Source of the DNA: Snuella lapsa
Lineage (GTDB): Bacteria > Bacteroidota > Bacteroidia > Flavobacteriales > Flavobacteriaceae
DNA length: 64,000 bases
Assembly: GCF_039539345.1 (NCBI RefSeq)
Contig: NZ_BAABCY010000086.1
Location: 1-64,000, forward strand
Reading direction: 5' to 3'
The notes beneath the pieces are model-generated. The model was not told the origin of the DNA and did no database searches. It worked only from the letters and a program-made list of their open reading frames with translations. Made by a program: the position numbers and the translations under genes. Position 1 is the first letter of the stretch. The number at the start of each line of letters is the position of its first letter. This document shows, in pieces, positions 7,932 to 17,549 of this stretch.

Positions 7932-10900
7932 TTGCTACTGCTTTTTACCATATTGGTATTATTACTGTCTATTCCGGCAGTTCAAACCAGTTTGGGCAAT
8001 TATGCTACCAAACGACTTAACCAAGATTTTGGAACAAACATAAATATAGACAAAGTAGGTTTGCAGTTTAATGGGGATATTGAACTTAAGAACATTTATG
8101 TTGAGGATTATAAAAAAGATACACTTATTAGCATAAAAGAACTAAACACTTCTATTTTAAGCTTTAGGAACCTCTACAACGGCAAATTGGTTTTTGGGGA
8201 TATTGATTTATATGGTCTGATATTTAATATTAAGACCTATAAGGATGCAAAAGGAACTAATTTAGATGTGTTTGTTGCAAAATTTGAAAGCGACAACCCG
8301 CGTAAAGGGAAAAGTAAATTTTTGATGTCCTCCAGTGATGTGTCAATTTACGACGGCACGTTTAAATTGATAAATGAGAACAAAGTTGTTTCCAAAGTCC
8401 TTGATTTTACAGCATTAAACATTAACGCTACAAACTTTTTGATTAATGGAAGTGATGTAAGTGCACGTATCAATACTCTAAATTTCAACGATAGCAGGGG
8501 GTTGGTTATGAATAATTTAATGACCGATTTTGCCTATACATTGACAGATATGACGTTTGCAAATTTGGAAATTGATACAGAACACTCCGTTTTAAAAGGT
8601 AATTTGAAATTTTTGTACAAGCGCGAGGATTTACAATATTTTACAGACAAAGTATTAGTAGAGGCTGTCTTTAAGGATTCCGATATTTTATTGGACGAAC
8701 TCAATGTGTTTTATAATGAGTTCGGAACCAATCAACACGCGCGCTTTAGCGTGGATTTATCTGGAAAGTTAAACGATTTGGTGGCTACCAATTTAAAGTT
8801 AACTACCAGCAAGAATACTAGGGTGTACGGAGATATTAACTTTAAAAACCTATTTAGTAAGAAGGCTAATGATTTTTACATGAATGGCTCTTTTAGGGAT
8901 TTGTCTTCAACATATAAAGATTTAAAAGCACTACTCCCTAATGTTTTGGGAGCTACCATACCATCATCATTCGACAGTTTAGGCAAATTTTCCATTGTAG
9001 GGAAATCGCAGGTAACGACTTCGGCTGTAATTGCCGATTTTAAAATGCAAACAGAGTTAGGAGGTATCGACTCCAATTTACAAATAACAAAGGTAAACGA
9101 TATCGACAATGCTGTATACGAGGGGAAAATGATTTTTGAAGAATTTGACTTCGGGAGCTTTTTAAACGACCCAAATATTGGTAAAGGCTCATTGAATTTT
9201 GATGTAAAAGGAAATGGTTTTGTATCAGAAACAATTGATACCCAGGTAAAGGGAGAGATTTTTGAAATTGAATATAACAATTATAGCTACAAGAAAATAA
9301 AAGTAGCTGGGAATGTTAGAAATAAGATTTTTGATGGCAACTTAATTACCTACGACAAGAATTTAAGATTAAATTTTAACGGACTTGTGGATTTTTCGGA
9401 AGTTGTAAATAAGTATGATTTTGAAGCAAATGTCGATTACGCCAATCTAAACGCACTAAACTTTATTACTAAAGATAGCATTTCTGTTTTTACAAGCCAT
9501 GTGAAAATGAATATGAATAGCAGTGGTTACGATGACGCTTATGGGAAAATTTCCTTTAAAAAAACATCCTATAAAAATCAAAACGACACCTATTACTTTG
9601 ATACTTTCGACATATCTTCTCGCTTTGAAGGAGCTACGCGGTTTATTGAGTTGACTTCCCCAGATATTATAGAAGGAAGCTTAAAGGGAAAGTTTAGGTT
9701 CAGGGACTTGAAAAAGATTTTCGAAAATTCTTTAGGGCATATTTATACCAATTATGTGCCACATGAGGTGGCAACAGACCAAAGTGTCGATTTTAACTTT
9801 AAGATTTACAATAAAATTGTAGAAGTTTTTTTCCCAGAAATAGAGCTTGGAAAAAATACCTATATACGTGGACGCGTAGAAAGCGATGAAAAACAGTTTA
9901 GACTTACATTTAGGTCTCCCAAAATTAAATTATTGGACTATTTTGTCAATAATATAGAACTTCAGGTCGATAATAGCAATCCGCTTTTTAATACCTACGT
10001 AGAGGTAGACAGTATAAAAACCAAATATTATAATGTTTCCAAGTTCAATTTAATTAACGTTACAGTAAACGATACTTTGTTTATGCGTTCGGAGTTTAAT
10101 GGAGGAAAACGAAATAATGATAGCTATAACTTAAGTTTTTACCATACCATAAATAAAGACAATGAATCTGTAATTGGCTTTAAAAAATCAGACGTAACCA
10201 TTAAGGATAATACCTGGTATATCAATAAAGAAAACGATCGTTTAAATAAAGTTTCATTTAATAAGGCCCTGTCTAAATTTAATATAGATAAGTTTAGAAT
10301 ACGCCATAACACAGAGGAAATAAGAATTGAAGGTTTTGTTAAGGATTCGACGGAAAAGGATTTAAAGTTAAATTTTAAAGATGTAGATCTAGCTAAAATA
10401 ACCCCAGATATAGATAGCTTGTCTCTGGCCGGTAATGTTAATGGAGGATTGAATATTTTACAAAAAAAAGGAAGTTATTTACCTAGTTCGACACTGGTAA
10501 TTGATAATTTAAAAGTGAATAACTTTTCTTTGGGTGATTTTGATGCCAATATAACAGCAAACAGTACATTGACTACTTATACTATTGATGCAGGCATTAA
10601 GAATGACGTTTCAGAATCATTTAAAGCTAAGGGGCATATTAGTACCTTGACTAAGCAACCAACAATAGATGTTGATCTTGAGTTCGATAAATTTAGTTTA
10701 AAGCCTCTAAATCCTTTATTACAAGATGTTTTAACCAATGTCCGGGGATTGGCAACAGGATCGGTAAATGTGATTGGTAACCTTAAGCGTCCCGACATTA
10801 ATGGCAGGTTGAAATTAGAAAAGGCAGGAATGGGTATCCCCTATCTTAATGTCGATTATAGTTTTGCTAACAGCCCAACTATAGCCTTAAAAAACCAAAG

Positions 10901-12332
10901 TTTCATCTTTAACAAAGTGCAACTAAGCGACACTAAATTTGAATCAAAAGGAACACTTGAGGGAACAATAGATCATGTTAATTTTTCGAAATGGCGATTG
11001 GATTTAAACATAAGTACACCACGCTTATTGGTTTTAAATACAAAATATGCCGAGGACGTTCTGTATTATGGTACTGGCTTTATAGGAGGTAACGCAAGTA
11101 TTAGTGGGGCTACAGAACAATTGGTTATAAGCGTTGTTGGAGAAACAAAGCCGGGGACTGTATTCAAAATTCCGTTGAGTGACACCGAATCCTTTGGAGA
11201 TAATTCTTTTATTAGGTTTTTAACCAAAGAAGAAAAACAAGCAAGAAAGGAGGGACGCGATTTTGTGTTTAAAGAAATTAAAGGGCTTGAGCTCGATTTT
11301 GATTTGGATGTTACTGAAGATGCTGAGCTGGAAATAATCATTAACAAAAATAGTGGGCACGCTTTAAAAGGGAGAGGACGTGGAGGCTTATTAGTAGAGA
11401 TTAATACAAATGGGAAATTTGATATGTGGGGGGATTTTTCGGTGTTTGAAGGAGTATATAATTTTGCTTATGGCGGTTTAATTGCAAGAACATTTAATGT
11501 AAAACCTGGCGGTACCATTAACTGGGAAGGAGAGCCTTTAAGAGCTTGGTTGAATATGGAGGCTATATACAAAACACGCGCCAATCCCTCGCCATTGCTG
11601 GATAACCCGATAAACAGAAGTATTCCAGTAGAGCTAGTAATTAATTTAACAGGCTATTTAGAGCAGCCGCAACCAGAATTCAGCTTTGGATTCCCTAACG
11701 TTAATTCCACGATAAAATCAGAGTTGCAATATCGATTAGAGTCCAGGGACGACAGGCATAATCAGGCATTATACCTTTTGTCTACCGGGTCGTTTTCAAG
11801 AGGTTTAAGTGAGCTTAACTTTTCAGGTACCATTGCAGAGCGTCTTAACGGTATTATTAATGGCATATTTACCAACGAAGACAGTAAGCTCAATATAGGC
11901 TTAAATTATGAAGCTGGGGAAAACAGGCCAGATTATAGAACTGACGGCCGATTTGGGGTTACCCTGCAAACCCAAATAAGTGACAGGGTACTAATAAATG
12001 GTAAAGTTGGTGTGCCTGTAGGCGGAGCGGGAGCCAATGAAACAGTTGTAGCTGGCGATGTAGAAATCGATTTTCTTCTAAATGAAGAAGGTACTTTAAC
12101 CGCCAAAGTATTTAATAGAGAAAATAGCATACGAAACTTTGGTGAAGCAATAGGATATACCCAAGGAGTAGGCTTGTCTTACAATGTAGATTTTGATACT
12201 TTCAAAGAGTTGATACGAGGCTTTTTAAAAAAATCAAAAAAACTAGAAGATAAAGATTTGGACGAATCTGAAGAAAAAGAAGACAGTGCACTGCCAGATT
12301 TTATAACAACAAAAGAAGCCTCTAAAAATTAG
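7932..12332 (+). CDS. tamB: TamB-type translocation/assembly module protein
   Basis: 1466 residues, an inner-membrane-anchored periplasmic protein built of AsmA-like beta-strand repeats ending in the conserved DUF490/TamB domain (about 1080-1430). TamB-family proteins bridge inner and outer membrane and serve phospholipid transport and outer-membrane protein insertion. The N terminus is one hydrophobic helix (MLLLFTILVLLLSIPAVQT), followed by AsmA-like KRLNQDFGTNINIDKVGLQF. The only standard start codon in frame near the 5' end is TTG 7932, but the frame stays open back to 7887 and encodes basic residues (RHRFKILVKIVAV) expected before a membrane anchor. The true start may therefore be a rare codon (ATC 7890 or ATA 7908) upstream. 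Confidence 0.88.
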   Translation: MLLLFTILVLLLSIPAVQTSLGNYATKRLNQDFGTNINIDKVGLQFNGDIELKNIYVEDYKKDTLISIKELNTSILSFRNLYNGKLVFGDIDLYGLIFNIKTYKDAKGTNLDVFVAKFESDNPRKGKSKFLMSSSDVSIYDGTFKLINENKVVSKVLDFTALNINATNFLINGSDVSARINTLNFNDSRGLVMNNLMTDFAYTLTDMTFANLEIDTEHSVLKGNLKFLYKREDLQYFTDKVLVEAVFKDSDILLDELNVFYNEFGTNQHARFSVDLSGKLNDLVATNLKLTTSKNTRVYGDINFKNLFSKKANDFYMNGSFRDLSSTYKDLKALLPNVLGATIPSSFDSLGKFSIVGKSQVTTSAVIADFKMQTELGGIDSNLQITKVNDIDNAVYEGKMIFEEFDFGSFLNDPNIGKGSLNFDVKGNGFVSETIDTQVKGEIFEIEYNNYSYKKIKVAGNVRNKIFDGNLITYDKNLRLNFNGLVDFSEVVNKYDFEANVDYANLNALNFITKDSISVFTSHVKMNMNSSGYDDAYGKISFKKTSYKNQNDTYYFDTFDISSRFEGATRFIELTSPDIIEGSLKGKFRFRDLKKIFENSLGHIYTNYVPHEVATDQSVDFNFKIYNKIVEVFFPEIELGKNTYIRGRVESDEKQFRLTFRSPKIKLLDYFVNNIELQVDNSNPLFNTYVEVDSIKTKYYNVSKFNLINVTVNDTLFMRSEFNGGKRNNDSYNLSFYHTINKDNESVIGFKKSDVTIKDNTWYINKENDRLNKVSFNKALSKFNIDKFRIRHNTEEIRIEGFVKDSTEKDLKLNFKDVDLAKITPDIDSLSLAGNVNGGLNILQKKGSYLPSSTLVIDNLKVNNFSLGDFDANITANSTLTTYTIDAGIKNDVSESFKAKGHISTLTKQPTIDVDLEFDKFSLKPLNPLLQDVLTNVRGLATGSVNVIGNLKRPDINGRLKLEKAGMGIPYLNVDYSFANSPTIALKNQSFIFNKVQLSDTKFESKGTLEGTIDHVNFSKWRLDLNISTPRLLVLNTKYAEDVLYYGTGFIGGNASISGATEQLVISVVGETKPGTVFKIPLSDTESFGDNSFIRFLTKEEKQARKEGRDFVFKEIKGLELDFDLDVTEDAELEIIINKNSGHALKGRGRGGLLVEINTNGKFDMWGDFSVFEGVYNFAYGGLIARTFNVKPGGTINWEGEPLRAWLNMEAIYKTRANPSPLLDNPINRSIPVELVINLTGYLEQPQPEFSFGFPNVNSTIKSELQYRLESRDDRHNQALYLLSTGSFSRGLSELNFSGTIAERLNGIINGIFTNEDSKLNIGLNYEAGENRPDYRTDGRFGVTLQTQISDRVLINGKVGVPVGGAGANETVVAGDVEIDFLLNEEGTLTAKVFNRENSIRNFGEAIGYTQGVGLSYNVDFDTFKELIRGFLKKSKKLEDKDLDESEEKEDSALPDFITTKEASKN

Positions 12333-12347
12333 AATTCGCAATATTTC

Positions 12348-12369
12348 AGCCTAATTCTCAGGCTTTTTT
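12348..12369 (+). terminator. Short terminator after tamB
   Basis: AGCCT (12348-12352) and AGGCT (12360-12364) form a short stem followed by six T residues. It lies 16 bases after the tamB stop and is the only hairpin-plus-T-run in the gap before pfkA. Confidence 0.5.
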
Positions 12370-12492
12370 CTTTAAAATCGTTTTTTTTATTAACTAAAAC
12401 GTTATAGTTTAACAAGTCTTGTTAAAATACTCAAAATGCTATAGTTTTATGGTTTTTGTTTATTAATTTTACTTGCAAAATTAGAATATTTA

Positions 12493-13479
12493 ATGCCAAA
12501 CAAGATAAAGAAACTAGCTGTTTTAACATCAGGAGGCGATTCTCCGGGAATGAATGCAGCTATTCGTTCCGTAGTTAGAACCTGTGCATATCATAAAATA
12601 GAATGCATAGCCGTTTACCGAGGATATGAAGGATTAATGGAAGGTGACTTTAAACCTATGAATGCTCGTAGTGTTAAAGACATTATTAATAAAGGAGGTA
12701 CTATATTAAAATCTGCCCGGTCGGATGAATTTAGAACTAAAGAAGGCCGCCTAAAAGCTTTCAATAAATTAAACGAGGCCAATGTTGATGGATTAGTTGT
12801 TATTGGGGGAGATGGTACGTTTACCGGAGCCCTCGTGTTTAACCAGGAATATGATTTTCCCGTTATGGGAATACCAGGAACTATCGATAACGATATTTTT
12901 GGCACATCACATACATTAGGTTTCGACACAGCCTTGAATACAGTTGTTGAAGCAATCGATAAAATTAGGGATACTGCAAGTTCCCATAATAGGCTTTTCT
13001 TTATAGAAGTAATGGGACGTGATGTAGGACACATTGCTTTAAATACAGGTATTGCAGGTGGGGCAGAAGAAATTTTAATTCCAGAGGAAGATCTTGGTCT
13101 GGATAGACTTGTAGATTCTTTAAACAAAAGCAGGAAATCGGGAAAATCCTCAAGTATTGTTATTGTTGCTGAAGGAGATAAAATTGGTAAAAACATATTT
13201 GAGTTAAAAGATTATGTCGATGAAAATATGTCCGGATACGATGTAAGAGTATCTGTTTTAGGACACATGCAACGTGGCGGTTCGCCATCTTGTTTCGATC
13301 GTGTTTTAGCCAGTAGAATGGGGGTAAAAGCAGTTGAGTCGTTATTAGAAGGAAAATCTAACTTTATGGTTGGATTGTTGAATAATAAGATGGAATTAAC
13401 ACCTTTGGAAAAAGCGATTAAAGGAAAATCAAAAATAAACTTAGAATTATTGCGTGTCTCAGATATTATGAGCACTTAA
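12493..13479 (+). CDS. pfkA: ATP-dependent 6-phosphofructokinase PfkA
   Basis: 328 residues, normal for bacterial PfkA, which phosphorylates fructose 6-phosphate to fructose 1,6-bisphosphate. The ATP-site motif SGGDSPGMNAA is at 13-23, GGDGT at 105-109 (the Gly after GGD supports ATP use rather than pyrophosphate) and the catalytic loop PGTIDND at 128-134. The effector/substrate segment EVMGRDVGHIAL and the late GHMQRGGSPS motif are also present. The gene is 18 bases upstream of gapA on the same strand, so the two glycolytic genes form an operon that ends at the strong terminator after gapA. Confidence 0.95.
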   Translation: MPNKIKKLAVLTSGGDSPGMNAAIRSVVRTCAYHKIECIAVYRGYEGLMEGDFKPMNARSVKDIINKGGTILKSARSDEFRTKEGRLKAFNKLNEANVDGLVVIGGDGTFTGALVFNQEYDFPVMGIPGTIDNDIFGTSHTLGFDTALNTVVEAIDKIRDTASSHNRLFFIEVMGRDVGHIALNTGIAGGAEEILIPEEDLGLDRLVDSLNKSRKSGKSSSIVIVAEGDKIGKNIFELKDYVDENMSGYDVRVSVLGHMQRGGSPSCFDRVLASRMGVKAVESLLEGKSNFMVGLLNNKMELTPLEKAIKGKSKINLELLRVSDIMST

Positions 13480-13497
13480 CATTTTATAAACTAGATT

Positions 13498-14499
13498 ATG
13501 TCAAAATTAAAATTAGGAATTAACGGATTTGGAAGAATAGGTAGAATTGCTTTTAGAGTAGCAGCTTCTAGACCAGATATTGAAGTAGTTGGAATCAATG
13601 ATTTGTTAGATGTAGAACATTTAGCTTATTTGTTAAAGTATGATTCTGTACACGGGCAGTTTGATGGAACTATCGAAACTAAAAATGGTAATTTGGTAGT
13701 TAACGGTAATGAAATCAGAATTACTGCAGAGCGCAACCCAGAAGATTTAAAGTGGGATGCTGTTGGTGCTGAAGTTGTATTAGACTGTACTGGTATCTTC
13801 ACAAATTTAGAAGGTGCTCAAAAACACATTACTGCGGGTGCTAAAAAAGTAGCAATATCTGCGCCATCTGCTGATGCTCCAATGTTTGTAATGGGAGTTA
13901 ACCACAAAGAAATAACTCCAGACCACACTATCGTATCTAATGCTTCTTGTACAACAAACTGTTTAGCTCCATTGGCTAAAGTAATTAATGATAAGTTTGG
14001 AATTGCTGAAGGTTTAATGACAACTGTTCATGCTGCAACTGCAACGCAATTTACAGTAGATGGACCATCTAGAAAAGACTATAGATTAGGACGTGCATCC
14101 TTAAACAATATTGTGCCAGCATCTACTGGAGCAGCAAAAGCTGTGGGTAAGGTTATTCCAGAATTAAACGGGAAACTAACAGGTATGGCATTTAGAATAC
14201 CTACTGTAGACGTATCGGTGGTAGACTTAACTTGTCGCTTAGAAAAGAGTGCTAGCTTTGATGAAATTAAAGCAGCTATAAAAGAAGCTTCAGAAAATGA
14301 GCTTAATGGCGTTTTGGGTTACACTGAAGAAGGTGTTGTATCTCAGGATTTTGTTTCTGAACCAAAAACAAGTACATTTGATGCTAATGCCAGTATGGCG
14401 TTAAACGATAACTTTGTGAAGTTAGTATCTTGGTATGATAACGAGTTTGGTTATTCAACTAAATTAGTTGATTTAGCTCAGCATATCGGTTCTTTATAA
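13498..14499 (+). CDS. gapA: Type I glyceraldehyde-3-phosphate dehydrogenase
   Basis: 333 residues. GAPDH oxidises glyceraldehyde 3-phosphate to 1,3-bisphosphoglycerate with NAD+. The N-terminal Rossmann motif is NGFGRIGR (9-16), the catalytic cysteine is Cys151 in SNASCTTNC, and the C-terminal WYDNEFGYS motif is present. The NDLLD segment (34-38) after the second beta strand keeps an acidic residue typical of NAD-preferring enzymes. Codon choice looks more uniform than in neighbours (many GCT, GGT, AAA), as expected for a highly expressed gene. It follows pfkA by 18 bases. Confidence 0.96.
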   Translation: MSKLKLGINGFGRIGRIAFRVAASRPDIEVVGINDLLDVEHLAYLLKYDSVHGQFDGTIETKNGNLVVNGNEIRITAERNPEDLKWDAVGAEVVLDCTGIFTNLEGAQKHITAGAKKVAISAPSADAPMFVMGVNHKEITPDHTIVSNASCTTNCLAPLAKVINDKFGIAEGLMTTVHAATATQFTVDGPSRKDYRLGRASLNNIVPASTGAAKAVGKVIPELNGKLTGMAFRIPTVDVSVVDLTCRLEKSASFDEIKAAIKEASENELNGVLGYTEEGVVSQDFVSEPKTSTFDANASMALNDNFVKLVSWYDNEFGYSTKLVDLAQHIGSL

Positions 14500-14525
14500 T
14501 ATTATTTAATTATTAATTTGTAACG

Positions 14526-14573
14526 ACTCCACAGAAGGTTGTGTTAAAAAGCAGTATTCTGTGGAGTTTTTTT
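14526..14573 (+). terminator. Strong intrinsic terminator after gapA
   Basis: Perfect 11-bp stem ACTCCACAGAA (14526-14536) with TTCTGTGGAGT (14557-14567), a 20-nt loop and a run of seven T. It ends the pfkA-gapA unit. Confidence 0.85.
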
Positions 14574-14587
14574 AATCTATAAGACTT

Positions 14588-15448
14588 ATGATTTTAATTG
14601 TTGATAGTGGTTCTACAAAATCCGATTGGATAGCAGTTGATAAAAATGGTAAACAATTGATGGAAAAAATACGCACTAAAGGGTTAAACCCAGCTATTTT
14701 ACCAGAAAAGAAACTGAAAAAAATAATTAAGAAAAATAAGGACTTGAAGGCTAACAGAGCTGAGGTAACACACGTGTTTTTCTACGGTGCTGGATGCGGA
14801 ACAGAAAAGCCTACAGCGATGTTAAAAGCTGTGCTAGAAGAAATTTTTGAAAATGCTCTTGTTGAAGTTAATGAAGATACGATGGCAGCAGTTTACTCTA
14901 CCATTAACGACCCTAACGAAGCGGCAGTGGTGTGTATTTTAGGTACTGGGTCTAATTGTAGTTATTACGATGGTGAAAAGGTGCACCAACGAGTGGATTC
15001 CCTTGGTTATTCTATTATGGATGATGCTTCTGGAAATTACTATGGACGTCAATTAATAAGAGATTATTACTTTAACCATATGCCAGAAAATGTGAAAATA
15101 GCATTTGGCAGTAAATTTAATATGGAAGCGGACTATATAAAGTACAATTTATATAAACAACCCAATCCAAATGCCTATTTGGCAAATTTTGCAGAGTTTA
15201 TGTTTTTACATAAAGATTCCGAATATACCGTTAACTTGATAAAAGAAGGTATTCGATTGTTTGCCAGGAATATGATCATGCAATTTAAAGAAGAATTAAA
15301 AGATGCTCCAGTGCACTTTGCAGGATCTATAGCTTACTTTTCTCAAAACGAAATAAAAGAAGTAGCAGAGGAGATGGGCTTTAGAGTGGGTAACTTTGAG
15401 CGCAGACCTATAGAGGGCTTGGTTTCATTTCATACCAAAAACCTTTAA
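14588..15448 (+). CDS. BadF/BadG/BcrA/BcrD-family ATPase, N-acetylglucosamine-kinase-like
   Basis: 286-residue ASKHA-fold sugar kinase-like protein. The phosphate-1 loop DSGSTKSDW (6-14), the central IDDASGNYYG-like segment (MDDASGNYYGRQLIRDYY) and the glycine-rich GTGSNCSYYDG are those of the BadF/NAGK group, which phosphorylates N-acetylglucosamine or related sugars in the cytoplasm. The C-terminal FAGSIAYF is the adenosine motif. It lies just behind the pfkA-gapA terminator, so it probably has its own promoter, and points to recycling of amino sugars into glycolysis. Substrate specificity is inferred from family only. Confidence 0.8.
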   Translation: MILIVDSGSTKSDWIAVDKNGKQLMEKIRTKGLNPAILPEKKLKKIIKKNKDLKANRAEVTHVFFYGAGCGTEKPTAMLKAVLEEIFENALVEVNEDTMAAVYSTINDPNEAAVVCILGTGSNCSYYDGEKVHQRVDSLGYSIMDDASGNYYGRQLIRDYYFNHMPENVKIAFGSKFNMEADYIKYNLYKQPNPNAYLANFAEFMFLHKDSEYTVNLIKEGIRLFARNMIMQFKEELKDAPVHFAGSIAYFSQNEIKEVAEEMGFRVGNFERRPIEGLVSFHTKNL

Positions 15449-15500
15449 CAGGTACATATTTTATTTACAAAAGGAAGTTTATATTTGAAAACTTAATCTT

Positions 15501-16736
15501 TTGCATAAAAATTCCGCATTCTATATTTCAAATAAAGATAATAAGCGTTCGCTTATTAAACACATAATGCAAGAGCACCTTATTGGTAACTATTCCAATT
15601 TAAAAGGTGCTCTTTTTTCTGAAATAACCGTTGAGAAATTTATTCAAGAAGAAATACGGCATGGGCGTTATGATGTGGTAGCTTCCACTAAAAATAGTTT
15701 AGAAAAATCTTCTCAAGGCGAACGAAAAAAAGCATTATTAAACCATCTCATTTCCCAAAACCCCGAATATCTTGTTGTAGATAATGTTTTTGGTAGTTTA
15801 GATACAGCCGCACAGATAGAAATTGAAGAAACCCTAACGCAGTTAAGTTGTAAAATACCAATAATACAGATTACCAATAGAAAAACAGATATTTTACCTT
15901 TTATAGATGATGTCTACCAGTTACGGGACGGAAAGCCTGTACTGTTAAATAGTACAGAAACTCCAAAAACACTATCCCAGTTTAAAAAATTTGTAGAGAC
16001 TTTACCTAAGGCCTATCGAAACGATTGGGAGACAATAGCACCATTGGTTAAATTCAATAATGTTACCATAGCCTATAATGACAGACCGATAGTAAAGGAT
16101 ATTTGCTGGGAAATTAAACCCGGTGATTTTTGGCAGTTAGTAGGTCCCAATGGTTCTGGTAAGAGCACATTGCTAACATTGATTTCTGGAGACAATCCCA
16201 AAGCCTTTAATCAGGATATAACCTTGTTTGGAGTAAAAAAGGGGACAGGGGAAAGTGTTTGGGAAATAAAAAAGAAAATCGGGTACTTTTCATCTGAGAT
16301 GTTGAGAGGAATAACCCGTTTGGATTCTGTCGGGAATATGATTGCGTCTGGCTTTTTCGATACAATAGGTCTGTATAGAGTTCCTAGCAACGAACAGATC
16401 AAGATTGTGCAACATTGGTTGCGCGTCTTTGGGATGTACAAAATAAGGAAACAAAGCTTTTTGTCCCTATCAAGGGGTTATCAACGTTTGGTGTTAATAG
16501 CTAGGGCAATGGTTAAGCATCCGCCCTTACTTATTTTGGATGAGCCTACCAATGGACTGGATGATTGTGATGTTGCTATTTTATCGGAATTGATAAACAA
16601 AATAGCCAATGAAACGGACACTGCAATTTTGTACGTTTCACACAGGAAAGAAGATAAACTCTTAACTCCGGATTTTATATACGAGTTAACACCCAATAAT
16701 GAAGGCTCAACAGGTAGTATTGTCGTTGCTTCTTAA
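15501..16736 (+). CDS. ModF/PhrA-like tandem ABC ATPase with degenerate first domain
   Basis: 411 residues, start TTG. The second half is a full ABC ATPase: Walker A GPNGSGKST (215-223), signature LSRGYQR (323-329, S for the usual G position) and Walker B plus D-loop LLILDEPTNGLD (343-354). The first half keeps a signature-like SSQGERKKALL (70-80) and a Walker B-like YLVVDNVFGSLD (90-101), but there is no Walker A loop; sequence begins about where it should be and reads GALFSEITVEKF instead. No membrane subunit or substrate-binding protein is adjacent, so a soluble ATPase role is likelier than transport. The neighbouring 183-bp spacer is convergent with the next gene. Confidence 0.75.
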   Translation: MHKNSAFYISNKDNKRSLIKHIMQEHLIGNYSNLKGALFSEITVEKFIQEEIRHGRYDVVASTKNSLEKSSQGERKKALLNHLISQNPEYLVVDNVFGSLDTAAQIEIEETLTQLSCKIPIIQITNRKTDILPFIDDVYQLRDGKPVLLNSTETPKTLSQFKKFVETLPKAYRNDWETIAPLVKFNNVTIAYNDRPIVKDICWEIKPGDFWQLVGPNGSGKSTLLTLISGDNPKAFNQDITLFGVKKGTGESVWEIKKKIGYFSSEMLRGITRLDSVGNMIASGFFDTIGLYRVPSNEQIKIVQHWLRVFGMYKIRKQSFLSLSRGYQRLVLIARAMVKHPPLLILDEPTNGLDDCDVAILSELINKIANETDTAILYVSHRKEDKLLTPDFIYELTPNNEGSTGSIVVAS

Positions 16737-16746
16737 AAGATAGTTG

Positions 16747-16774
16747 TTTTACTTGGTAATCGAAATTTATATGC
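16747..16774 (-). repeat. Dispersed ~30-bp repeat, copy 1
   Basis: Read on the minus strand: GCATATAAATTTCGATTA, then CC, then AAGTAAAA. It shares the pattern GCATttAAA / CGATTA / AGTAA with copies at 27231, 37261 and 45452. It lies in the gap between two convergent genes. Confidence 0.45.
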
Positions 16775-16788
16775 TTCGAGGCAGTTTT

Positions 16789-17280
16789 CTAATAACTTAA
16801 ATAAAAGGAGTAGACGTTACCGCGTCCTCGTTTACATCCTAAATAAAAATTATCGGGAATACCTTCGTAGAAATCTACTTTGGAGATAGCATAAGTGCAA
16901 TCGGTACACTCAGATGGTTTAAAAATAAGCTTGTTGTTTTCTATTATGTCGGGAAGCTCACATTCGGTATTTAAATAATAATTCCCTAAAAGTTTGTTGT
17001 TATTGTTAAATACTAAGATCAAATTGGTCACTTTTTTAGTAGGTCCCCAGTGCCAACTAGATGTCATGACTTTAAAAACTTCATTTGTTTTAGTAGTAAT
17101 ATTTCCCAAATAGGTTAGATGGGTCTCTGTGTCACCAGATGCACTCCACTTGCCAAAAACAAAACGCTGTTCTTTAACATTTCTAAGTAAAACAGTTTGT
17201 CTTATTTCTTCGTCTTGAAGTTGGGCAAATGCAGTTGAACAAAAAAACAAAGTCATGAATGCTATTAAGTGTGCTTTCAT
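16789..17280 (-). CDS. Secreted protein of unknown function (163 aa)
   Basis: The frame opens at 17340, but the Met at 17280 starts a normal signal peptide (MKAHLIAFMTLFFCSTAFAQ, cleavage after Q20), which is the better start. The mature part is about 143 residues, beta-rich, with four conserved-looking cysteines (CELPD, CTDCTYA, LGCKRGRG) that may form disulphides in the periplasm, and ends in an aromatic residue (SFYLSY) as many exported Bacteroidetes proteins do. I do not recognise a family. It converges on the ModF-like gene. Confidence 0.6.
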   Translation of the reverse strand: MKAHLIAFMTLFFCSTAFAQLQDEEIRQTVLLRNVKEQRFVFGKWSASGDTETHLTYLGNITTKTNEVFKVMTSSWHWGPTKKVTNLILVFNNNNKLLGNYYLNTECELPDIIENNKLIFKPSECTDCTYAISKVDFYEGIPDNFYLGCKRGRGNVYSFYLSY

Positions 17281-17443
17281 ATAGGGATGTGGTTTGGTTA
17301 AGGCTTGCCAAAATAATAAAAAAATATTAAATAACACCAAAGATGTTTAAATAGCTGAAATTAAATAAGTTGCATTTGTGTGTTGAACTTAAAATTTAAG
17401 TACCTTGTGCAGGTACGGAAGAGTGTATTGATTTTAAACCCTA

Positions 17444-17451
17444 TAAATTTG
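17444..17451 (+). promoter_or_regulatory. Bacteroidetes -7 element (TAAATTTG) for the menaquinone genes
   Basis: Exact TAnnTTTG match about 100 bases upstream of the chosen thioesterase start. Expected to drive thioesterase-menF; menD has a further candidate of its own at 19145. Confidence 0.4.
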
Positions 17452-17549
17452 CATTGTGTTTTTAACCAATGGCTGCGTGTAATCGTATAAAAAAGCTGGG
17501 TAGTTTGTCTTCATTTTGTACTTTTATGCCAATATTAATTACTACATCT

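Noticed and set aside
12615..13196. 193-codon ORF antisense to pfkA
   Set aside because: Lies entirely inside the clear pfkA gene, serine- and proline-rich composition from reverse-strand codons, no family signal or promoter.
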